Source of the DNA: Rhabditoides inermis | Taxonomy: Eukaryota; Nematoda; Chromadorea; Rhabditida; Rhabditidae | Direction: 5' to 3' | DNA: 64,000 nt | Assembly: GCA_963966185.1 (NCBI GenBank) | Contig: CAWZYM010000276.1 | Coordinates: 457,501-521,500, forward strand | Shown here: one piece after another, positions 20,571 to 33,069 of the stretch | Layout of the letters: each line of letters starts with the position of its first letter | How positions within the stretch are numbered: the stretch's first letter is position 1 | Notes under the pieces: generated by a model | What the model was told of the DNA's origin: nothing | The model's database searches: none | What the model saw: the letters and a program-made list of their open reading frames with translations, nothing else | Translations under genes and position numbers: made by a program

Positions 20571-23197
20571 ATGAAGACGTTTACTCCGGAGGAGATCGAC
20601 CAGTTCGGCCAGTCGCTTAACGACACCAGGTGCGCTATTTCGTTTATTTTTGTTGTGTCTTTGTTATTGTTGTTTGAACGTGTTTTCATTTTATTACACT
20701 TCTGTTCTAGCCGCCCGCTGAAGGCGCGCTTCCGTGCGTTGTTCGTGCTGCGCAACATCGCGTGCGACAAGTCGGTGGAGTGGATCGGCAAGTGCCTCAA
20801 GGACGAATCCGCACTCCTCAAGGTATACAACATTTGTACATTATAAACAAAAACATTTGGTTTACTTTTATAGCATGTTAGTCGAATTAAACTCAAGTTC
20901 TCAAAGTCGTTATAGTTCAAGACTTGTCTTGTTGTTGTTTTTGTCGGAATTGCAATTCAGTGGACTTGTTCTGTTCCCCATGAAACAATACATCTCTAAT
21001 AATATACAATGTTGTATTATAGCACGAACTGGCGTACTGCCTCGGTCAGATGCAGAACAAGAGCGCCATCCCCACCCTGATTGAGACCCTCGAAGACGTC
21101 AGCCAAGGTTAGTTTTTTTTCATTTCGGCGCAAAAATTTAACGAAAGGCGTGAGTGAACATTTTTGATTTGATGTATTTTATCATTTTCCATTTTTGCAG
21201 AGCCTATGGTTCGTCACGAGGCGGGCGAGGCTCTGGGCGCGATCGGATGTGCTTCCGCCAGGGATGTGCTCGTCAAGGTGAGATCGCTAAACGTATTCAT
21301 GAATTCATGTATCCTCGATTTTCGAATCCTCAACTGAGTTTCAACTACCATGGATTCACTGTTGAATGATTGTATAAGCACCGACTAGGGAAGAGTAAAT
21401 GTAACAGTTTTTTTTGTAGGATGAACCAGTTATCAGTAGAACAATAGTTGACTAGTGAATTTCGCTGACGTACACTCTTGCGCGAGGGAGCTCCCGCTTT
21501 GTGTATAGAGATGATAGAAGGTTGTAGTAGGGTGAGACGTCTTATCCCCCTTTGCAGTACTGCTCTGACCCGCTGCCGGAGGTGGCGGAGACGTGTCAGC
21601 TGGCGTTGCAGCGCCTCGACTGGGTCACCGCCTCCGGGGACAAGACCGACAGCCCCTACCAGTCTGTCGGTCCGTTACACTTGTTTCACTCAATCAATCA
21701 TTTATCGAGAAGTGCACGGGACACCAGGGCTAAGTGCTGGGTGAAACTGTTTAGCAACGGGGATGGGAGGATCGAAGGTCGAAAGTCGATATTATATCGA
21801 TAATCAGTCAATAGTCGACGTTACACTGGTTTGGTTCTGTTATCTTACAATAGTGGGGATTCAGCCCTTTGTACGTTTCGTAAGATTTATATTTTTGTGC
21901 GTTGTATTGCGACTGCAATGTCTCCAATCCCATCGTATCGTTACATTATGTATACCTGACTCGTTTAGACCCCACCCCGTCTTCTTCTTCGGACGACATT
22001 GCCGCTCTGAAGGCGACGCTGATTGACGGGTCGCAGACTCTGTGGGACCGCTACCGCGCCATGTTCAAGCTGCGCAATATGAACACGGACGACAGCATCA
22101 AGGCACTCGCGCAGGGTGGGTGTATAGGATGTACGAGTGAATAAACGTACCGTGAACGTTCTACTATGATTTTGAAGAAGCTACAGTGGTTGGGCGGACT
22201 ATTTTAATAGTTCGAATCGCGAGAGATAATGGAAAAGCGAGAGAGCGGCGCACGCTCACCGTCTGCGTCTCTCTTCTCCACATAGTCTTTTCGCGTTTGA
22301 ATTCAAATATTCAGCCGTCAATAGGAGGCTACATTCTACGCACTGTATGCTATTGAATCATTGCATGCTTGCAGGTCTGTACTGCGAGGACTCTGCGCTG
22401 TTCCGTCACGAGGTGGCGTACGTGTTGGGACAGGTGCAGTCCCCGGTAGCCATCCAGGAGCTCAAGGTCGGCGGTGAACAACATCTGATTTTCACACTAC
22501 ACACTATTTCTCGCAACTATCGCTTCTATATTAATGTGTGTAGGGGTGTTTGCGTGCACCTATTCGGGCTCTTGCGTGAACTCGCGTGTGGTTCTATCAC
22601 AGAAGAAGAAACATTAATGCACATATTTGTGTAAAACATTTTGAGATTGCTTGAAACATATGAACACCATTGTTTGTATCATATCAAATGATCATTGCAG
22701 GACCGTCTGCTGCTGAAGAGTGAGAACTGCATGGTGCGCCACGAGTGCGCCGAGGCACTGGGGGCCATTGCCACGGACGAGTGCCAGAAGGTGCTCGAGG
22801 AGTACGCCAAGGACGAGGAGGTGGGCGGGCATGGATGTCGGATGGGGGAGGGAAAGCGGGTAGGAGAGGGGAGAGATTGTGTGGAATGCAGCGATCAGCA
22901 TTGCAGTGTACTGTACGTACCGCTTTTGATATAAAGAAGAGAAAAGGCGTTTCCTTCGTTTCCTTGAGTGACTTGGTCTTAGTGTGAGTAGTGGCAATTG
23001 GAGAGGTGGTGTTGAAGAGTACTTGTGTGAGAGAGAGAGAGAGTGCGATTTATGGTAGAATAGAAGTGTAAGGAACTTTTGTAACGTGACTAGCCTTGTG
23101 TTTTCAGCGCGTTGTGCGAGAGTCGTGCGAGGTCGCCCTCGACATGGTCGACTACGAGAACAGCGACCAATTCCAGTACGCCACCGTGGACAACTAG
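20571..23197 (+). CDS. dohh-1: deoxyhypusine hydroxylase
   Basis: DOHH performs the last step of hypusine formation on eIF5A with a di-iron centre held by HEAT repeats. Exons lie at about 20571-20630, 20710-20822, 21021-21107, 21200-21279, 21558-21671, 21969-22114, 22375-22467, 22701-22821 and 23108-23197. All four iron-binding His-Glu motifs are visible: [35 protein letters not shown] and [13 protein letters not shown]. The two halves of the protein repeat one another, as in the family. The end is [14 protein letters not shown]. AATAAA lies at 23325. TTGTAG abuts the ATG, so trans-splicing to the start is plausible. Looks intact and ordinary. Confidence 0.93.
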
Positions 23198-23448
23198 ATC
23201 AGCTGATCCAACAGCTGATTCACCGGTGACGTCACTGTTTATTTCTCCTTTCTGTTGAGTTGCTTACTCCGTTTTTGTTTTGTTGTTAGAGATGTTTACT
23301 TGGTTATGTTGTTGTTACTGAGCGAATAAATGGGTTTTATTACTATTTTCGCGTTGTATAACAGATCCCCTCAACTCTATTGGTTATCATAACCATGTGA
23401 TATCTCTCATCTCTTGGTTGAAACTCAATGTTCACGTCTTGGTTTCAG
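23198..23448 (+). promoter_or_regulatory. operon-like intercistronic spacer
   Basis: It has the AATAAA signal of DOHH at 23325-23330. About 115 bp later TTTCAG is directly followed by the ATG of DAP3. This spacing matches nematode operons, where downstream genes receive a spliced leader. Confidence 0.55.
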
Positions 23449-26400
23449 ATGCATAGCGTTTCGAGGGGTGCGCGTTTCGCGTCCACACTGCGTGAGTTGT
23501 ATTATTTATATATTTAGGATTACTGTAACTTGAATTTTTGCAGGTCAGTCTGCGCGCCTCTACCGCACCGCCACCAACGAGCCGGTGAGACCTCAGTATT
23601 CGTACTAAGTTCTAGTTTTGTTATATCTTTACTATTAGTACTTTTTTAACGTTAGCATGCTAACGGGTATCGACGGCTGATAGACGAAAACGTGCACCGT
23701 AAATACGATATGTTTTGCAGGCGCAGTTCTCCGCTTCGGACGTGGGCAAGATGTACGAGATCCCGAAGGAGTCGACCGATCAGCTCGCATTCAACAAGGT
23801 AGAGAGGGGGGGGGGGGGAATCGGCCTTTCTCGAGACAGTCGATTCTGACAAGGAATGGTGAAAGGATATAGTGTCTATGATGAGACGTTTGTGATATGG
23901 CAGTTGGAGGGAGAGGGTGAAAAGTAAAAGAGAAGGTACTTACAGGTTCTTCCGTCGTCGATGCGCAAGCAGCTGGACACGCTGGGCGAGTGCGTCACCA
24001 TGCTGCGGAGGCCGCTGCTCGAGGTGGGTGGGGGAGGGGCAGGGGAGGGAGGTGAAGGCCTATAGAAATTAACCTAAAGTCTTTCCTTGCATTAAGTTTA
24101 AGGGAGTGGTGATAAGATGAAGAGTCAATAAGACGAGGAGTGCATTTTATTGAAATGTGGTATGGAGGGGCAGGGGAGGGAGGTGAAGGCCTCTAGAAAT
24201 TAACCTGCAGTCTTTCCTTGCATTAAGATTAAGGGAGTGGTGATAAGATGAAGAGTCAATAAAACGATGAGTTTATTGAATTGAAATGTGGTATGAAGTA
24301 AGTGTGTATTGTGTGAAACGTAGAGTATGCGTTTTTAATATAGTTTTCGAGTGAGGTGTTGACTAGTTGAATAGAAACAAGAGCGCAACACGGATTGATT
24401 TGCGGTTTACTGTGCAGATTGTAAGTCCTGGGTGAAACGTATCTATAGTGCAGAGAGCGCTATCGTCTTGATCATGATATTGTCTTGCACTGTTCCCTTT
24501 ATTTGTAATTGATCATCATTTCATAATCTACAACGTGTACCTGCCCCTCGTCTCAGGTGTCGCACGTGCTGTCCGCGGCGCGCCCCTCGTTCCCGGCCAT
24601 CCGCTCGGTGTTGTGGGGCGAGTTCGGCACGGGCAAGACGGTCACCCTCTGCCAGGCTGTCCACTCGGCCACCACACAGGGATGGGTCGTCGTCCACCAC
24701 AAGTCGGGTGAGAGGGGGGAGGAGAGTTGACTGTTACTTCCACCACCAGTCGAGTGCGTTCTGCGTTATGAGTGAGGCGGGGCTGAATTTGTAAGAAAAT
24801 GTGCGCCTCTTATACCGCAAGTTGAGAGTTGTTGGCTGTGATTATTGTTTCGTTTTGCAAGATAATTGATGAGCATTGTACATTTGAAGATGTGTTGAAG
24901 TGGTGATAGTTATACTACTATGTTCTTCTGGTAAAATGGAATTGGAAAGTGAGTGAATGAGAGGTACCAGTACCATTGAAATAAATCCACTTGATTCAAG
25001 TTTAGACTATTGTGAAACGTATAATTGCAATCGCTTTTTTTTCTGGCACGCCAGAAATACCGATTAGTCGATGGAGCTGAATTTATTTGCATGCAAAACG
25101 ATTATGCCCCCGATTATACTCATACCGTGTTTGTTTTGCAGCGATGGAGCTGACTCGTCAGGTGCGCGAGGTGGAGATGTCGACGTACAAGACTGGAAGG
25201 ATCAACGACCCCGAGAACGCGGTCGCCATCCTGCAGCAGTTCAAGCAGCAGAACGCGCATGTCTGGAAGAGGTGCGAGAACACAGGAGGGTACGCGCAGT
25301 AGGATGTTACTGGAACGCTTTGTGGAACGCTGTAGACTTGTTTAGTAGGATATTGTTACAATGTTTTTGCAGATGATTGAGGTCGAGAAAGAGGTATCGG
25401 AGTTTAGTAGGAAAGTACTGAAGTGTATAGCGTTTTCTGTAGATAGTATAGTTAAGGTATGGAATTTTTGTTGAGAGCTGCGCGAGATCGGTGTGCGGGG
25501 TCTAAAGGGGCGGAATGATCCAGTGCTGACTATTTGCATTTGCATTTGCGCGAGTATTCCTGAAGAGTTTCCATATGAAGTATAATTTGGATTAGAAACG
25601 TATTGATGGTTTTGAGCATTGGGTTGGGGAATTGGAATGTGGAAAAGTTTTTTTTATGATTACGAGACTTCATGACATTCTTATTAGGGGATTCTATGAT
25701 TGCAATGAATAGTTTGGATGTGAAACTTAGTTTTTTTTAATATTTAATTAATATTTATTTTTAGTATTGGGATGTGGAAACCATTTACTTTGATCTTCAG
25801 ATATCTACGTATACTCGTTATTGTAGAAGTTTATCCACGTGAAGTTATTGTTTAAATGTGAAACTTATTCTTAAGGTTGAGTTGTTGAGTGCACTTTGGT
25901 GTTGAAGTTGAATTTTGCGAGTTAGCGAATGCGGCCGCGGATAGTATTTGAGACGAACGAATGTGTTTGTATTGTAAAGGTGCGGCCAGTGTCAGTTTCT
26001 TGGACAAGCGATCCAGAAGAGTCCAGATGTCTGGAATGCGTTGGAGAGTGCTTTGAAAAGACTTACACGGGCGACGGGCAGCTTGCGCACCCGTCTTGGC
26101 CGATTGTTATCAAAACATGGCCATATACACAGTTTTTCATGTTGATTCCGAACATGAGCATAACTTTTTTTCCGGAATGGTAGTTTGAATTATTGACATT
26201 CAATAGACTACCCATGGAAATGACCTGTCATCAACAGCAGCGTTGCCGAATGGATAGTGAGTTGGAAAGTTAGAGATGACCATCGATGCGATGCCGCTAT
26301 GCGGCAAAAGTTTCAGCGATTTTAGCCGGTTATCTTTTTTCATCACATGTCCTATTGCCCTGACACTCGTCACATTGATATTTGTGCAAATCTGAAATCG

Positions 26401-27000
26401 GGATGTGAAAGAACATGTCGGCATAGAACACAAAGAAAGTCATGCAGTACATGGAGTATGTTTCGATTACAATCCGCCAAGACGGGTGCGCAAGCTGCCC
26501 GTGTTAAAGTGGACAAAAATCCCAAATGATTGACTGAATTCTACACGAGTTATGATTCGCAGGCAAGCTGACTGTAGCGAAAGATTTATAGCAAAACACG
26601 TCAGCGGATTCGAACCCGCAACCCGTGATTTCCACGCGAAACTCTAACCAGTTGCGCCATAGAAGCAATGTTTGCCTGCAGCTAATTCTGAGCGACCTCA
26701 CTGCGTTTATCGAAAAGAAATGACGGTCATTTCTTATTAATTTCTGGTGAAACGTAAGCTCGCGAAAACATGAATGCTCTTAGTTACCGTATGATCCATA
26801 TGAAATTTTCGTGCCCGGACCCACCATGGGGAAGCTAGTGGGTCTTTTCAGTGTTTTGTCGTCTTTATGCAATGCCGTAACTTGATAGTTTTCTGCAGGC
26901 TGGCCGAGCTGAAGACGGAGCGCGAGTACGAGTGGACGAAGAACGAGAAGACGGCGGAGGGACGGCCCGTCACAGAGATTGTCGAGATGGTGAGGGGAAG

Positions 27001-27034
<34 letters not shown>

Positions 27035-28164
27035 TCACTTGCAGGGTCTGTCCGCCCCGTTCCTGGCGTCTGACTGCGTGGGCGGTCTGTTCCGCGAGCT
27101 CAAGAGGCACGCCAGCGCTGGCGAGGTGAGTGCGTAGTCGATAGTACCGTATTACTGATGTGTGCAGATTCAAAGTCATATTGCGGAATGTTGTTGTTGC
27201 GGCTGTTTGGGCTGGAGGTGAAACGTTTTCCTCTTTACCGTCATTTTCCCAGACAAAAAGAGTGCATTTACATGTGCTGTCTAGAAACTGTTTAGGTCGG
27301 TTGTGAAATTGAGTGAGAATCATGTCCTGCTTTTCACTATCACGCTGAAACGTATCTCATACAATTTTTACTTTTCAGGTGAAAGTGCTGGTGGCTGTGG
27401 ACGATGCGAACTCGCTGTGGGGCCGCACGCTGGTGAAGCGAGCCGACGGCAGCTATGTGAGTGGTCCCTCCTGTCCATTCACTCATTTACCCCGCCCCTT
27501 TAGGCCCCGCCCACCGACCTCACGCTCGTGCAGCACATGCGCGATCTGATCAAGAACGATTGGGTTAGTAGATTCATCAACATTTACGATGTGTTGTTGT
27601 TTTAGAAGGGGTTAATGAAACTTAGAGTTGGTGGTATGTGTAAGTTGAAGTGTTTAAATTGTAAAGTGTAACGGTACTATGCTGGAATGTTTAGTCGAAC
27701 GGCGCGGCGCTGCTGGTGGCTGACAAGAAGGAGGTGTCGGACGCGCGCGACCGCCGCACCATCCCCCGACACACCCCGCTCGAGCTGTTCGGAGAGCACG
27801 CCGTCGACCACATTGAGCCATTCGTGCCCGTACGTTGGGGGGATACTGTGTATAGAATTGGGATGCTGTAGAACGTGACTTGGGGTACTGTACTTCGTAG
27901 AGTCGTGTTTACTTCTGTTGTTTAGATTGAGTGCAGCAACTATGACAAGGCGGAGGCGAACAACCTGTGGCAGTACTACGTGGAGAAGCGGTGGCTGACT
28001 GGAGAGCTGGGTGAGTGCTGGGTACTGTAGATTGAAATTTATTATGGTAGAGGTATACGGTATGTTTAATATTTGCAGCGCGTTCGGACGTGGGTCGCGA
28101 GCAGATCATGCACCTCTCGGCCTTCAACCCCCACTACTATGAGAGGATATGCGCGTTTAACTGA
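23449..28164 (+). CDS. dap-3: DAP3 / mitochondrial ribosomal protein mS29
   Basis: mS29 is a GTP-binding protein of the mitochondrial small ribosomal subunit. The start MHSVSRGARFAST is basic and hydroxylated, as expected of a mitochondrial presequence. Later blocks: FSASDVGKMYEIPKE; then AIRSVLWGEFGTGKTVTL with the Walker A motif GEFGTGKT; STYKTGRINDPENAVA; a Walker-B-like VKVLVAVDDANSLWGRT; LTLVQHMRDLIKNDW; TPLELFGEHAVDHIEP and IECSNYDKAEANNLWQYY. The end is HLSAFNPHYYERICAFN-stop. About twelve exons are separated by introns that hold a 132 bp tandem duplication, a candidate MITE, a tRNA-derived repeat and GA runs. Likely second gene of an operon with DOHH. Confidence 0.92.
24032..24296. 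repeat. two-copy tandem repeat, 132 bp unit
   Basis: Units start at 24032 and 24164 with GGAGGGGCAGGGGAGGGAGG and differ at a handful of positions. They lie in an intron of DAP3, and the first unit begins just after the splice donor. Confidence 0.85.
26061..26512. mobile_element. candidate MITE with about 45 bp terminal inverted repeats
   Basis: The left arm, about 26065-26108, and right arm, about 26468-26506, are near-perfect inverted copies around the core GCAGCTTGCGCACCCGTCTT. The 360 bp interior encodes nothing convincing. It sits in a DAP3 intron. Target-site duplications are not clear. Confidence 0.65.
26600..26667 (-). mobile_element. tRNA-derived sequence (SINE head or tRNA pseudogene)
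   Basis: On the minus strand it has an A-box-like TGGCGCAACTGGTTAGAG and a B-box GGTTCGAATCC with a T-stem. The acceptor arms do not pair and the anticodon arm is weak, so it is not a good functional tRNA. It is in a DAP3 intron. Confidence 0.55.
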
Positions 28165-28509
28165 GGGTACGGTAGTTTGGAGTACTGTAGGCAGTAATGA
28201 CTACGGTAGTCAAGTGTACTGTAGCTGATATTCATTATGGTAGTTATTGTAGGAAGCTAGAGATATTGTTATTGTTTTTGAGTGTGCGTGTACATTGTTG
28301 ATTGTTTTCAGAGATAAATAACTATGACGACCCGGCTTTGTAAGCTTTTTATTCGGGGTTGGCAACGTTGTAACATTTCTTTTTGATAACTCCCAAACAT
28401 ACACACATGTTTAATAAGCGAGTAAATGAGTAGAAGTGGATAATTGACGATAATGCATTGTTCGGAGATTCGGAGAGTAGGATACGGTAAGCGGGCGACA
28501 GACGAATGG

Positions 28510-29221
28510 CTAGTAGAGAAGCTGCGAGATGTACTGGCTGCACACCTTCTCCACTGGCGCCTCGCCAGTTTCCGACTTGGCCTCAGAGTTGCGCTGAAAG
28601 TACAGTAACCCTAGGGGTACGGTATGCTACAGTACCTTGACGGGCCGACATCCCTCGAGCACCTTGGGATGGTCGCACATGTACTGTTCGTCGAGAGATT
28701 CGAGCTGATACTGAGAGGGCACGCGCGCGAGCCGGGGAGCAGTGTCGACTGGGTACGGTAGATTACGGTAAGTACAGTAACCCAGGCGGTACTCACTGGG
28801 TCCCTTGTTCATGTCGTGCACGTGGTAGAAGGAGGGCGGCTCCTTGCGAGCCCGCGCCGCGTGAATCATCTCATCGACAGTCCACGTGGAGGGACACTCG
28901 GCTGCCGGGAGGAACTGCGACACTCCCGACAGATCGAACGGGTCTGGCAAGGAGTACGGTACGGTAGGAGAGGGGTACGGTAGGGGTACCTTTCCCCTCC
29001 TTGTCGATCTTGTAGCGCCCGATCAGTTCCTCCTCCTTCTTGGTGGTGCAGTAGGACGGCAGCTCGGGTCGGTTGCCCTGCAAGTGCGGTGTGTGGTTCC
29101 GCCCCTCCAAGCCCCGCCCCTTCGCCCACTCACGACCACATTGTTGATTTCTTGATGCTCGGCCAGTGTGACGGGATCGATGAGCGAGGCGGTGGAAGCG
29201 GACGAGACGAGATCTGACATC
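28510..29221 (-). CDS. unrecognised small protein
   Basis: Exons lie at about 29221-29136, 29079-28991, 28944-28797, 28750-28636 and 28595-28510. Blocks read MSDLVSSASTASLIDP, AEHQEINNVV, ELPSYCTTKKEEELIGRY, LPAAECPSTWTVDEMIHAA, PPSFYHVHDMNKGP, SQYQLESLDEQYMCDHP and CSQYISQLLY-stop. It is a soluble-looking protein of about 170 residues without a signal peptide or helix pair. I do not recognise a family. An acceptor TTGCAG lies 3 bases before the ATG, so either a spliced leader or an upstream exon (possible ATG near 29331) joins there. Introns contain TACNGTA motifs. It is tail-to-tail with DAP3. Confidence 0.55.
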
Positions 29222-29344
29222 GACTGCAATCAGCTGGTGTCGATCAGCTGATGGAGGGGCGGGGCTAGAGTGGGCGGGGCTTGCGACTCACCGACCGTCT
29301 GCCGCGAGGCCGAGGCAGCGTATACCATAAGAGTGGAAGGAAGC

Positions 29345-30473
29345 TGGACAGGGTGATTTTTGGCAGACGGCACGTGACAGGCAAATGAGCACGCTGATTT
29401 CGGGGGCTTGCTAATTGCGTGTGTTCTGTGGTTTTTATAGGAAACTCACGTTGTGCGGTGTTTCATGGTTTCATCACGCGTCTAGGTTTTCGTTTAGAGG
29501 TTCATGTTGGATAGGAAGGGAGAAAAGAGGGATGGCAACTGTGGTCTAGGCGACCTTTTATGGGTTCACGGTCTTAAAGAGCCCCCGAGGCCGTTTCGCT
29601 CTTTTCTCCCCTCGATTCTTCTGCCCCATTCAAAACGCGAGCCCAGCAAAATCGAATCGTTTCAGTGGGGAACAGGTGCGAGTGCGATCGGTAATAGCAG
29701 GTAATCTCACTCTCACAACCGTATAGAGACGTCAGTCTGCGCAATACCCGTCCGCCCTGGATCTACCAGCCTGATCTACCAGCCTCCTATCGATTGATCG
29801 CAATCTCGGAGTAATCAGACGCTGGCATCAGCTGACCCGCCTGAATTCGGAGGGGCGAGAGATAGGTGGGAAGGAGAGGGGCAGAGAAGGAGGGGCGAGA
29901 GAGTGTGGAGAAGGAGGGAGAGAACAGAGAAGGAGGGGCGAGAGAGTGTGGAGAAGGGGGAGGTGGTAGAGAAGGAGACAACGGCCTTGACGCGGCGGGT
30001 GAACGGCGCCTTTGCAAGGGGGCGAAACCGATCCCTTCTCCCCTTCACCTTCTCTCACCTTTCGAAAGAGATTTCACTGTTTGAATAGAACCCGCCGATT
30101 TCCGACTGCATCTGTCATGTTGTCCGTGTCCGTCATATCACTTTCATGTTAACGCAAACCTATCATTCGCACATCAATCTGGGTCACTTTTTTGGTAATT
30201 AGGTTCACCTTGATCTCGTTCTGTGCTAGGCTGTCATCAAAATTCAGAGTGACGGCGGCGGGACGAGACCTCGTTTTCACGGCTGAGTATGTTTGACTGC
30301 GTAAGAACTGACTGAGTATCGTTGATGGCTTAGCTGCGTATAACTATAACGGGACAAGCTGAATGTGTCATGGACTAGATATCCTGATGATTTGGCTGCG
30401 TATGTATGGGCTGAGTGTCTGTTTCACTACATGGGTGTTTCAATTGCGCTACTGGCTACTATAAATCCGCTGG

Positions 30474-30517
<44 letters not shown>

Positions 30518-32540
30518 GTAATACGTAATCAGGGGATTCTCCCACGGGTTTCCAAATCCGGTGTGTGTAGATAGGAGAGAGATTTGTAGTAGTACTTGAT
30601 TGCAGGTGTACTGCTCTCTCTCTCTCTCTCCCTCTCGCTCTCTCTCTCTCTCTCACTCTCTCTTTCGCCTTCCCTGGGTATAGGTCTTCACCTCAGCGAT
30701 ATTAGCATATCTCAGAACCCCTACAATCATACGTGTCATACACAACCACTCTTCCTTTCTTTCCTCTTTAGATGTTATAATCCAATCAAGCCGCGAGATA
30801 ATCAGAATAGCCACCTGCAAACCAGCGGCGCACCGCGTATGCAATTTCTCTGACTCTCTCCGATCCCACTCTCTCTCTGACCTGTCTCTGACCGCAAGAA
30901 ACCAGGACCATTATATTCTGCTCGTTTCGTTTTCTCATTCACTCCTCTCTCTCTTCTCTACTATGGAAGCCGTGTATGCGGTGTGTATTTCGAAGCAACA
31001 GCGAGGTTTGTCCATTGTTGATTGTTTACGACGTGGCACATCCAATAAAGGGACCAGGTGGTCACGGACAGACTGGCAGGAAGCCAGGGGTTATTAGTGG
31101 AGGATCAGGCTGGCTGGCCACGATATAGGCGGCGGGTTGAAAGATGCGGATTTATCATATCCGAGCGAGTGATATTCGAGATCCCGCTCGGTTTATTGCG
31201 ATTTTCTGACAGCTGACCGCACCTTTTGTGATCTTGCTGTCCAACGTTTTCAATACTCGTTTGGCGTTTGCGCATTTGCCTACTGTCTTTGCGCTTTCTT
31301 ATCTCGACTCTCTGAGAAGATGGTCCTCGCCGCAAAGGGACCTTCAAGTAAACCCCGTGAACCCTCATTGTCCAGCCAACTGTCACTAATTACAAGGCCC
31401 ACGCACCCCCCGCGATCGATATGCTGCCTGTATAGAGGGAGTATGCAAATGTGGTGACCTCGACCACACTCGAGTGGAGGTTACCTATTCTCTCCGGCAG
31501 GTAGTGAGAGTGTGTGAATTCGTTATGTTTCATAGCTTTGGAGGATCAGTGGATTATTCTTTATTAAACTCACTTTCAACGCAAAACCATTGAAGTGTCT
31601 TGTACTTGTTGACGATCTGATCTCGTTTCAATCACACCTTGTGTAGTCTTTTGCGTTAACTCTTACGCTCATTCAAAGTGACGAATTCACTTGATTCTTG
31701 ATTCCACTGGATCCATATGACTCACCCAGCCGCTCCATTTTCATATTTCACTCGCCTTTCTTCTCTCTCTTCTCTTCTCTCTGACCGAGATTCTAGAGAT
31801 TGATTCGCGATTGTCTCCTTTTTGACCAGACGGTCTCTTACTCATCTCTATGACTCACCTGTTTTCGAATCTCTCTATCTCATTTGCATATTGCCTTTTA
31901 CTCAAGGGTCCTCGGTCGGAACCAGTTCGGTCACTCTTCTTTCCCTCCCTTTCTTCTTCTCTTGACTCGTCGCGCGTGTTTCACGTTCACGCTTTCTGAT
32001 CTTCAATAGGACGTTGTACAAAGTGTACATTCCATTGCTACTACGTGCGTGTTCCTTTTTCATATTCCATGTTGATCAAACATGCTTGTTTTAGTTGCGC
32101 ATTTTTAATTGGCCAATGTCCCATAATGCATATACTTTGGAAGTTTGGTGATCCGATCGATAGTATATGTGGTTCTCGAATAATTGCCACCCTGTGCTTT
32201 ATTGGCGTCGTTAGTGTTTGGAGGTCGCTGCACTTGCGAACCGAATGTTTCATGTGTGTCACAAAATCATCACGTCTCCTAGTAATATCATCGTTACGTT
32301 TCACCTTTTCTCACATATAGCTAGCCCGAATTGGCAAAATTAATCAGTCGTCCCGGTCGATATTTCTCTCTTGCATTTTTTTATCACAACAATATTACTT
32401 ACGCGAAACGTGTAGTCGATACGTTTCAATACCATCACGTGGCGTCAGAGGGCGTTGATAAATCAATTCACCGAATAGCTCGTTAAATAATACTAAATGC
32501 CTAACCGTGATACCCAGTCGTATTTATTAGTCCGTTTCAC
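29345..32540. other. gene-poor intergenic region with microsatellites
   Basis: I see no supportable gene. (CT)n tracts lie at about 30476-30514 and 30614-30664. GA-rich direct repeats (GAGAAGGAGGGGCGAGAGAG) recur at about 29870-29960. The rest is AT-rich and unassigned and may hold regulatory sequence of the flanking genes. Confidence 0.5.
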
Positions 32541-32554
32541 TCCTGATTGCAGGC

Positions 32555-32834
32555 ATGTCGGGTCCGCAGCCGCCGCCACGGCTCTCCAGCCAATCACTCC
32601 CGACTAGCTCACCCAAAGTCACATTCAAGGGGGTGAGTGGAGCTCTTTATTGTGCAGCAGCGGAACTATATAATTGAAGAGACAGAGAGATAGAGGTAGA
32701 GTGGGATGCCAAAATGACACCAAATGTTCAACCGGGGCGAGGAGAGAATGATGGTGGCTTCGGGTTCCTCAAATATTGCACCACGTACCACCAACCAGCA
32801 TAATGTTCTACAGACTACAGTATCGAGCAGATTC

Positions 32835-32867
<33 letters not shown>

Positions 32868-33036
32868 TGAGAGAGAGATTGAGGGAAAGAGAGGGAGGGA
32901 GAGAGAGTGTGTGTGTGAGAGAGAGTGAGAGAGAGGGGTAAAGAGAGAGCGTGAGAGAGAGTGTGTGAAAGTGAGTGAGAGGGGGGGAGGGAGGGAGTGA
33001 GAGAATGAGAGAGAGAGAGAGGGAGAGAGAGAGAGA

Positions 33037-33069
<33 letters not shown>

